Below, piece by piece: positions 56,465 through 64,000 of a stretch of 64,000 bases of DNA. Each line of letters opens with the position of its first letter. Positions within the stretch are counted from its first letter, which is position 1. Location of the stretch: positions 58,731,228 to 58,795,227 of the forward strand of contig OX235275.1 of the NCBI GenBank assembly GCA_944472155.2. The letters run 5' to 3'. The notes under the pieces were generated by a model, which was given only the letters and a program-made list of their open reading frames with translations, was not told the origin of the DNA and made no database searches. The translations under genes and the position numbers were made by a program. Source of the DNA: Trichobilharzia szidati (Eukaryota; Platyhelminthes; Trematoda; Strigeidida; Schistosomatidae).

Positions 56465-57010
56465 GTTGGTTTGTAAGGATTAGATTTGTTTTTACGAGTT
56501 TGATCACGGATTGATATCAGTTATAGAACCATTGAAAACCAGCACTGGAGTACTGGACAGCTGTTTCACCAGCCTAGTTTGGGAATCATAAGCACTACGC
56601 ACCCACACTGTGTATGGGGTTCGAACCCAGTACCTCCCGGTTACAAGGTAAGCTGGCTCGTATACCATTCAGCCACTGGGACCCGATTCCTCAATGGCCA
56701 GCCCATGAATTCTAGCTTCTACTAATTCGTGATGCATTTAGCGCGACTGGCACTAACTAATGTCATCGGTGGGACATCCATCCTCACACTTGACTGGATG
56801 GATCTCACTGGTTAGATTTCACAGGCCATTGAATCGCGTCCCATTGGCTGAATGGTATACGAGCTTGCCTTGTAACCAGGAGGTCCTGGGTTCGAACCCC
56901 ATAGTGTGGGTGCGTACTGGGATGAAACAGCTGTCCAGTACTCCCTGGTTTTCCAGTGGTTCTCTAACTGATATCAATCTGTGATCAACTCGCAAAAAGT
57001 TGGATTTGCT
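56465..57010. mobile_element. Head-to-head pair of SINE-B copies 10 (reverse) and 11 (forward)
   Basis: Reverse copy 56465-56745 and forward copy 56765-57010 face each other by their tRNA-like heads. Each has its own tail on the outside, so this is not a simple flipped 5' end. B boxes are GGTTCGAACCC in both. Copy 11 has lost the core and stem II (GCGTACTGGGATGAAACAG). Copy 10 has a decayed core. Confidence 0.8.
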
Positions 57011-57409
57011 TGAAAAATTAAACCAACCATTTCACTCACACTACAATCTGCCGTACAAACGCCTATTATGCATTCAATGCAATGTACAATCCTGGAGCCT
57101 CACCTAAGATAACCGTCTTTTACATCAATATCAGTATGTATATCCAAAGCACTCTCAAAGATAGTTTCACTCTTAATTAAGGTATGATCACTAAAAGCGA
57201 AACTATGTTTCATTGCAGTCTTTAAGTAAACAATTTCTGTAATCACGTGATTACACAATCACATAAGTTAAGGCAATCAAAAATATGCCTGTAATTGAAC
57301 AAGTGAGATATTGATTTCCACTATCTAATAATTAAAATGTGTATCAGAAAAATATTTAATGAAAACCAAGTATTATTCTCAAATGAAAGATTGAAAATCA
57401 ATATTGAAT
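57011..57409. other. Unassigned AT-rich interval
   Basis: Nothing recognised. Confidence 0.3.
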
Positions 57410-57815
57410 TATAGGATTTCATCATGAGCTGACATAGGTCGGAGAACCATTGGAAAACCACCAGATGGTGCTGGACAGCTGTTTCCTACGTCCTAGTTTG
57501 GGACTCTTCGCCAGTACACAACCACACGGCAGGGTTCGAACCCAGGGCGAGCGATTAGACTATTCTGTCACTGGCACCCAATGCAGTGGCTAGTCCATGA
57601 ATCCCAACTTTGCCAATTCACAATATAATGTGACCACTAATCAATGTTATCGCTGGCGAGTATTTGTACATGCAGCTCCGGTGGGTGCATATCGTCGAAG
57701 AGTCCCAAGCTAGGACGAAACAGCCTGCAGTCCAGTACTCCTAGGTCTTCCAATGGTTTTCTTACCGATATCAAGTCATGATGAAATCCTGTAACCAATC
57801 AAATCCTTCCAAACC
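57410..57815. mobile_element. Head-to-head pair of SINE-B copies 12 (reverse) and 13 (forward)
   Basis: Copy 12 (57410-57650) has GCGAAGA in the core position, stem II GTCCC/GGAC, the subfamily GTAG insertion and GAAACAGCTGTCCAG. Copy 13 (57655-57815) has a CGTCGAAGA-type core, GTCCC/GGAC, GAAAC and the forward tail. Tails again face outward. Confidence 0.8.
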
Positions 57816-57894
57816 AATGCTTAAATACTGAATTTTTAAAAATTACAATACCAACGATGACAGTATTAATATCACCAATGAATAAGTGGTTTCA
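57816..57894. other. Short unassigned interval
   Basis: Nothing recognised. Confidence 0.3.
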
Positions 57895-58095
57895 AGACTT
57901 CATAGTTTCGGTGTCGAAGGTGTTTTGATGCTTTTTTTTACTTGGGGCGGAGGAGATAGCCTGACACTCAACTTTCCCTCTTTCCCGGGATTCCTATCAG
58001 CAAGTAAAATAAACTAGATTTAGGATTGCGTCCGCCAGTAGTTGAATCTGGAACTCCTGTGTGGTTGGCTAGCGACCAGCCAAAAAAACCAGTCA
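57895..58095 (-). mobile_element. SINE-C copy 6, degraded
   Basis: Reverse body with GGAGATAGCCTGACACTCAAC in place of the GGGTTGCTAGCC landmark, and a damaged tRNA-like head near 58030-58090. Confidence 0.6.
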
Positions 58096-58129
58096 ACGTA
58101 CCAGTTTATCTAGGTAGAGGGAAAAAAAT

Positions 58130-58461
58130 CATTTAATTCAATTTGGACTTCCGCGTTGATTAACTGGACCGAATTGTTCAGTCCCTGTTGACTTGTTGGC
58201 TGGCTCTTTGTGCAGATGCTTCGACGATGTCTGAGGATTTAACTTGAAGTAATTCAGTGGATGGTGACTAGAAGTGGTGGAATCCGGTATGTGCATTTCG
58301 TTTCACCTTCCTATTTAGGATTCATCAGCTGGATGAACCTGCATTCCCCAGTGAGTGAGGCTCATATCCAGTACCAGTCGTAAAAGGAGGCGTCTCTCGT
58401 GTCCTAGGTGATCTAGTGGATAACGCTCTGATATATGAAACGATGAGTACTGGGTTCACGC
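58130..58461. mobile_element. SINE-Sma copy 4, reverse body joined to a forward tRNA-like head
   Basis: 58130-58372 is reverse (tail to hammerhead to GGTTCATCC region). 58375-58461 is a forward head with GTGATCTAGTGGATAACGC and GGGTTCACGCCTC. The junction repeats the head-to-head pattern. The forward head runs straight into a LINE-A 3' fragment. Confidence 0.75.
58281..58334 (-). ncRNA. Schistosome-type hammerhead with intact CTGATGA but a stem II insertion
   Basis: On the minus strand, ATCCAG, CTGATGA (plus-strand 58322-58328), ATCC-TAAATA-GGA, then about 9 extra bases containing a second GAAA, GAAATGCAC and CGGATT. Both core strands exist, but the insertion next to stem II makes folding uncertain. 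Confidence 0.6.
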
Positions 58462-58625
58462 CTCAAAGAGAACGTGGAGGGGGTCATGCGGGGAGGAAAT
58501 GAGAGACTGTGGGGAATCGTGGGGCCAGATGAAGAGGACATCAGAGAATAGGACAAAGTGGGGAGGTGCTGTTGAGGCCCTATTTCCCACAATGAAACCC
58601 ATGAAAACAATAATAATAATAACAA
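58462..58625 (+). mobile_element. LINE-A copy 23, 3' scrap
   Basis: Last about 50 codons and the CCCACAATGAAACCCATGAA end with (AAT)n, fused to the SINE-Sma head. Confidence 0.7.
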
Positions 58626-58744
58626 GCTGTGGTGGTTGCAAGGAATGCTGATGAGGGTTCGACCTGGCCAGAAGTGTAGTCTGGATAACGATGAAACTAT
58701 GAGCAGTTATCGTCATAATGATAATCATAAGCTGTCATGGAATG
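58626..58744. other. Short unassigned interval
   Basis: Nothing recognised. Confidence 0.3.
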
Positions 58745-59990
58745 GTTAACTGACAAATTTCTACAGCTGGATACCCATTGGTTGAAAACGAAACCTGATC
58801 CGGTCGCTTGCCACTCGTATTCGGCACATATGTGGCCCTGATACCGTGCAGGATGAGTTACACCTTTTGAGGAAAATCCTAATAGAAAACGGATTTCCAC
58901 CACGTTTTATGGATAAGAATATACATTCAAATCCTAAAAACGTGACTTATCAACCGTACCCAAGAAAATACTTTACATGAGCTTGGCATTCAATGGGGAC
59001 TTAGCTTCCGATATCATGAAACGAAGGATATCACAGTCCTGAAAAGAACATTCCCTACTGCATCTCTGAGAGTAACCTTTACTAATCGACCATTACTGTT
59101 CAATTACCTGAAGGACAAGATCCCGCTGCTGACCAACTCTATGTGTGTTTATGAATTCACCTGCTTGTGTGGAGCTAGGTATATCGGTCGTTCAACTCGA
59201 TTTTTGTCCAAGAGAGTGCAAGAACACTATCCTGCATGATTACGAAAAGGTGGAAGTGGAGCAATAAGAAGCGCGATCATTGAACATCTGGTCGATAATG
59301 ATCACCCTATCTCTATAGCCTCCACCTTTAAAGTCATCTAAAAGGCAAAGAGTAATTTACCCAAATGCCAACGGACCCGAATCATCTGTATTGCTGAAGC
59401 TTTGGCTATCGAAACAGAAAAGCCAGACCTCTGTGTACAGAAAAAGTTCGTTCAACCCCTCCAACTATCATGGTCTTAATCCCTCTATGCTAAAGTATAG
59501 TAATCCCCGATCATATTTTAGCTCTACCAATTTTTTTTCATTTTTGTCTATTCATTTTGTATACTCTTCCTTATTACGTCAATTGTTACTGTTAGTACTC
59601 TCACTATGAACTGTCCCCGGTATTATTTCACTTGTTCCACTTATCATTTTAAATCAATTCCTTTTTACAACATTTAATTTTATGCTATTAAATTTCATTA
59701 CGTAGCGTTTTTATTTTATTCGATTTGTCTACTAATCTTATAATTGCACACCTTTTTCAAGTTCTATCCATTCTATGAATTATTCTCTATACGACATTAA
59801 TTTGCTTTGCCACTTGACATTTAACTACGATTATAATCACAAACATTTTAGTTTTAATTGCATTTCATAGTATTATTATTATTATTTTATGCATTCACAC
59901 CTATGATTCAATTCCCTCACCGGATATAACTTCTTAAAACCCATATATATACGATTGTACAGCTTGATGATAAATTCATTGAAAAGAGTC
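58745..59990 (+). mobile_element. PLE 3' half: RT thumb, GIY-YIG domain and 3' tail
   Basis: In shifting frames: NLIRSLATRIRHICGPDTVQ and ILIENGFPPRFMDKNI (after the RT core), TNSMCVYEFTCLCGARYIGR and FLSKRVQEHYPA (GIY-YIG with zinc knuckle), AIIEHLVDNDHPISIAS and KPDLCVQKKFVQP, then stop. The 3' tail to about 59990 ends in GTACAGCTTGATGATAAATT, resembling the pseudo-LTR at 9480. The RT catalytic site is missing and there are in-frame stops. Confidence 0.85.
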
Positions 59991-60533
59991 TCTTCGCTGA
60001 GTCATTTGTTTTGATTTTCTATAATGACAGTCGTGGGGGTGATCTTAGGTTGAGGACATACTGCTGGAGAAAAGAATTTAACCGCAGTATTTGTTTCAAG
60101 TGGAGGACTAGAATTCTAACCATGATACCTCTCTAATCTGGTGAACAGGGAAGGATCTAGAAATTGTCCATATCGACTAACTCTGAGGTGATTCGTAGTC
60201 TGCATTAACCTGTTCTAACAGACACAACTTATTCACATAAAAATACCTTCTAGGTAAATTAAATATAAAATAGTTAATAGAAAAAAATAATAAATTATCA
60301 ACGCAGCGTAATTCCAGTTGTCATGAGGCAGCCAACGCATGATCACCAACACACTGAAGGCTGTAGTTCTGTTCTATGTGACACTACAATACTAATTAGG
60401 GTTGCATATCAATCATTTCTCCTGCCTTAAGTAGATTTCATTTGAGTGCCAAATAGCTGGAATCCGTCAACTGTCAGAAATAAACTCACTAATGAACCAA
60501 CATCAGTAGAAATAAAACTCTGCATACGGTTTA
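59991..60533. other. Unassigned interval
   Basis: No frame or recognised repeat in about 540 bp. Confidence 0.35.
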
Positions 60534-60537
60534 CTAT

Positions 60538-60861
60538 TGTGGTGAGAGCTGTCTACTAGCCAAATTGCTAGACAGTAATTTACGTCAATATTTACGTTCC
60601 CAAGATTTGTCGTGAGAAAATGTGAACAAAGATTGATTCAAAACCGACCACAGCAGACTTTGCGTAGGCGGATGCAGTGAACATATAGAGGATTTGACAT
60701 TCAAATAGATGAAAGATTAACTTTACGTGAGAAACAACCAATCAGAAGACTGTGTTTGTTTGTTTACATAACCATAGTAATGTACATGAAAACATATATA
60801 AATATGCGTTGATTTCCTTAATAAATGATCTGTTGCCTGACTCTTGCCTTCTGTCGTTACA
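60538..60861 (+). mobile_element. Solo LTR, family 1, copy 6 (324 bp)
   Basis: It starts TGTGGTGAGAGC and ends GTCGTTACA. A perfect 4-bp target duplication, CTAT, lies at 60534-60537 and 60862-60865. TATATAAATATG near 60795 and AATAAA near 60821. Confidence 0.85.
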
Positions 60862-60889
60862 CTATCATTATTATTACTATTATTAGTGT

Positions 60890-61215
60890 TATTATTATTA
60901 TCCCCCTGGGTTCCGAGTGGAATGTAGGGCATCAGTAACACATCTCCACAGCACGATGTTCTCTGAAGTCTTTTATTTTTGAGCTGTCTTCAGGACCATC
61001 TGTAAGCTTTCACTTCCTTTTCACGTGATCTCCTCAATGTCATCCTCAGACGCGTAATTCGTCGTCTCCCATTCCAATTCCATTTCTACGGATAGTTAAT
61101 TTGCAAGACTCCCCGTTGGTAATCTTTTCTGACCATTTGGTCTATAGTGTAGCCGTTTTGATTCAGGGGACTGTTAAGTGGCGTTTAGTCTTTGTAGCTG
61201 TGATCTCCTTACTTC
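60890..61215 (-). mobile_element. LINE-A copy 24
   Basis: Reverse 3' fragment, tail and CCCCTGGGTTCCGAGTGG end at about 60890-60920, then degraded C-terminal sequence. Confidence 0.7.
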
Positions 61216-61239
61216 CAAACAGGAGTTAAAATAAGCGTG

Positions 61240-61800
61240 AAACCGATATCAGTTAAAGAAAAATCATTGAAAATCAGGGAGTACTGAACAGCGAATTCGT
61301 CCTAGTTTCGGACGGCGAAGTTAAAGTCTAATCACCAGTAACCATCAACGGAGTGCGGCCACACTAATGACCTTGAACGGACCAATGAGTCTCTTCGCGT
61401 CAGCTTGAGCTTTTATTCCGCTTAATTCAAGTGAAATATCCGCTCTAAAGCAGTTGCGTCTAAAAATTTGGTGAAGATAAAGTTTGTCAGTCTTGCTTAG
61501 ATGTGGGGGATCGACTGGAAAAGAAAGGGTTTATTCCCTGTGGATGCATCATGAGTATAAAATGCATTAGTAGATCAGCTGATAGAGATATTCATAGTTG
61601 TGGAATTTCTTTGATACTGGTTAGTATGAGGGAAGGTAAGCTGATGATTCTACCATTTCGTAGGTACATTTTTTGCTAGAACCCATTAGTCATTAACCCA
61701 GATTTTGCATATTTGCAATTAATGGATATTAAAGCACGCTGTGAGAGCTACAACTGCTGAATCAGAAAACAGTCTCGTTTTACCTGATCAATGGTACTAG
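61240..61800 (-). mobile_element. SINE-B copy 14 fragment, then unassigned sequence
   Basis: 61240-61330 is a reverse tail and partial hammerhead-like block (GGGAGTACTGAACAGCGAATT). I see nothing identifiable in 61331-61800. Confidence 0.5.
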
Positions 61801-62140
61801 TGTGGTGAGAGCTGGCTGCTAGCCAAAAGTGGTAGACAGTAATTTACGTCGATGTTTACGTCCCCAATATTGGTCGAGAGAAAAATAAGAACAAAGACTG
61901 ACTCAACAACCAATCACAGCAGACTTTGCGTAGGCGGATATAATTTGCAGATGGATAATCTGAACTTCAAGAAGCAGCCACAAAGAGATGAATGACTAAC
62001 GTTCAGCGAGAAACCACCAATCAGAAGACTGTGTTTGTTTGGTAACAATAATCTGTAATAATGTACATGAGAACCTATAAATATGTGTTGATTTCCCAAA
62101 TAAACGATCTGTTTCCTGGCCCTTGTCTTCTGTTTTTACA
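61801..62140 (+). mobile_element. Solo LTR, family 1, copy 7 (340 bp)
   Basis: It starts TGTGGTGAGAGC and ends TGTTTTTACA. The flanking 4-mers CTAG (61797-61800) and CCAG (62141-62144) match at 3 of 4 positions. TATAAATATG near 62076 and AATAAA near 62099. Confidence 0.8.
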
Positions 62141-62146
62141 CCAGGA

Positions 62147-62690
62147 CTGCATAGACACTGCATCTTGGAAGATAGAGAGACTCACTTCTTTATTGGAAGA
62201 AGAAGGTGTCAATGTATATACAGATGAAATAGTCCTAATAAAAAGGAAATGCAACCATGGTTGTGAAAAAGCAAATACCGCTTGGATGATTGGACGATAT
62301 GATACCATTTTATGGGAAGAACTTATCGAGTGAATAACAGATAGAAAGTCAACTACTTTAATACCGATTATCACTCGATTGACATAACTCGTTGCTACCC
62401 CTGGGATATATTCATCATAGAGTAAACCACATTGGTGATTTTTTGGTTCCTATTACAGGGACCCACACCAGTGCCATTGAAGGATTTTTAAGGAAGGTTG
62501 AAGAACAGGACTAGAGACATTAAGGGATCTCAAAACGGTGTTATTTACAGTCACTTAGATGAATACTTCTATGAAAAACTGGGCGTCGTTTTCATTGGAC
62601 GTCAGAGAATTGGAGCCTGTGTAACACTTTTGTACGTTTTTTTCATAAATAGATGTATTTTATACCCAAAAATAGCCTTCCTCACGTGAT
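62147..62690 (+). pseudogene. Unassigned coding-like remnant
   Basis: 62147-62333 reads DCIDTASWKIERLTSLLEEE, GVNVYTDEIVLIKRKCNHGC and GRYDTILWEELIE before a stop, with protein-like composition. The second piece near 62520-62640 reads GSQNGVIYSHLDEYFYEKLG and VVFIGRQRIGACV. I recognise no family. It could be a host exon, a retrocopy or an undescribed element's coding part. The ATG at 62061 lies within the LTR and is not a credible start. Confidence 0.35.
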
Positions 62691-62749
62691 TGGTGCCGTC
62701 AAGGTCATTCTGTGGTTCGTAATTACTAGTGCTTGATGTTTTACTTCAT

Positions 62750-62850
62750 CTTTTGAACTTCCCGGCAGTACGTACCCATAACTCCATTGGGAATCGAACA
62801 CAGGAACTTTGAGTTATGAGGCTGGCCTGCTGACTATTCAGACACTATGG
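62750..62850 (-). mobile_element. SINE-B copy 15, head scrap
   Basis: A reverse B-box remnant (minus strand TGTGTTCGATTCCCAATGGA) and the GGGTACGTACTG stem. A purine-rich (GGA)n-like run follows at about 62849-62873. Confidence 0.5.
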
Positions 62851-62873
62851 GGGGGTGAGGAGGAGGAGGAGTG

Positions 62874-63199
62874 GGGGAATTGAATACACTCATCGGTCAA
62901 TATACACCCATGACCCCAACCACGGAACAAACTGAGTGATTCCTGTTAAAGATTTAGGTACAAACCATTCACTATTTATCACAGGAAATTAAGTAAAATT
63001 ACCTTCTGAAGAAAAGAAAATCAATTTTTCAGAATCATTTATTTGTTAGAAAATGGTAGAAAATTAGAGATCAAAACCGCAAAAGAGAGCAAGAGAGAGA
63101 CAAAATCAATAAGTGATTCTGCTGACAAAATACACCACAAAAAGTAATCTGTACTATCACTGAATTTCTACTGACCTTAATACACATTATGATTAAAAT
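62874..63199. other. Unassigned interval with purine-rich tract
   Basis: (GA)-rich run near 63085-63102. Nothing else recognised. Confidence 0.3.
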
Positions 63200-64000
63200 A
63201 TTAATAGGGAAGATTTGTAGCTCAGGTGGATGATTTGCAATTAAATGTGTGTTCTCCGAGCTGGTTGGTTTAATTGCGGAGATTTCGTCGTCTCCTTCTC
63301 GACAACGTCCCCTTTCAGTGCAAGTTTTAGCATAAAATGAACTGATTTAAATTCTCCATAGATGATGACATAATTGTATGTCCTGGCTACCACTGTCGTG
63401 ACTGGGTGTTACTTGATTTACGTCTCTACTGATCATTTTGACTAACTTGAGTGAGATTTGGAATTTTTTGTCATGTGATTTGCTTTTTATTAGCTGGTGG
63501 TAAATTTGGTCTATAGTAATTGGTGTGTTTGTTAATCGCTGGCTAATTCGCTTGAACACCAGGCTTCTAGAAATTCCCTGACTGCATTTTTCGCTTTTCC
63601 TCTGTTTAAAATTTCGACATTATCCCAATCAAACTGATGTCCATAATCATCTACATGCATTGATCTGAAAGAATATATATCATGTCTTTTCACGGCTGAT
63701 TTGTGTTGCTGGATTCTGATTCGAAGGGGACGCCCATTTTTGACTGATGTAATGTTTATTGCATTTCATACAGTTTATTTTGTAAATGGTATTACTCTGA
63801 TCTTCTTTTTCTGTTGGATCTTTCGGCAAGCACATTATCGGATGAAGTGACTGTGATGGCTTGTGTGCTGTATCTATTTCAAAAGGTTTTAATATTCTAC
63901 CTGTTATTTCAGAGATATTTTTTATATGTGGTAGGATGAATTTTCAATGCTTGCAGATAATTATGGACGTCAGTTTGATTGGGATAATGTTGATATTTTT
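63200..64000 (-). mobile_element. PLE copy of the 10.2/14.3-kb subfamily, running off the window
   Basis: 63200-63560 is the pseudo-LTR (compare 10155-10440 and 14285-14560). 63560-63943 on the minus strand encodes FILPHIKNISEITGRILKPF, then NTIYKINCMKCNKHYI, i.e. linker and GIY-YIG start, with a frameshift after it. At about 63944 the orientation flips: the last 57 bp read forward (GRQFDWDNVDIF), as in the inverted arms of the other copies. Confidence 0.8.

Noticed and set aside
1..64000. CRISPR arrays, bacterial operons or prophage
   Set aside because: There are no regularly spaced short repeats, ribosome-binding-site-led genes or compact gene layout. All coding traces are eukaryotic retroelements.

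Overview
The window is eukaryotic and almost entirely repetitive. It most likely comes from a schistosome (Schistosoma or a close schistosomatid fluke). The main reason is the presence of tRNA-headed SINEs carrying the schistosome hammerhead-ribozyme scaffold (CTGAnGA, GTCCC AAATA GGAC, GAAA, CTGGAT). They sit with Penelope-like elements (PLEs) ending in a GIY-YIG domain, two RTE-like LINE families, a CR1-like LINE and short solo LTRs. I made the assignment from recognised families, not from a search.

The only convincing host coding sequence is the partial low-complexity 3' exon at 1-576. A 50-nt AG-exon-GT candidate lies at 47614-47663, and an unassigned coding-like stretch at 62147-62690. 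Everything else I can identify is transposon-derived, and every reverse-transcriptase or endonuclease reading frame I examined is truncated or broken.

Layout. 1-1.08 kb: exon and 3' flank. 1.1-10 kb: LINE-B and LINE-A remnants, hammerhead SINEs, solo LTRs and PLE foldbacks. 10-17 kb: PLE, CR1, LINE-A and LTR nested up to three deep. 17-25 kb: LINE-B inside SINE-D, CR1 copies interrupted by LINE-B and SINE-C. 25.4-26.6 kb: a palindrome with 544-bp nearly identical arms. 26.7-32.6 kb: arm 1 of a 4.6-4.9 kb inverted duplication, whose other arm is at 50.7-55.3 kb. 33.4-36.9 kb: a second, older palindrome. 36.9-50 kb: LINE-A insertions, SINEs, PLE fragments and LTRs. 55.3-64 kb: head-to-head SINE pairs, a PLE 3' end, two solo LTRs and another PLE.

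Working names used here. LINE-A: RTE-like, with FADD reverse transcriptase, a WRWIGHTLRKP C-terminus and an (AAT)n tail. LINE-B: RTE-like, with [14 protein letters not shown] and a tetranucleotide tail. SINE-Sma: the CCAG/CTGG hammerhead type. SINE-B: the GTACTG/CAGTAC hammerhead-like type. SINE-C: tRNA-Gly-like head. SINE-D: head reading TAGCTCAGTGGTAA. LTR family 1: TGTGGTG...GTTACA with 4-bp target duplications. Many insertions carry clear target-site duplications (TSDs), and two have an empty site inside a duplicated arm, so relative ages can be read from the sequence. Element edges without a TSD are approximate, within about 10-40 bp.
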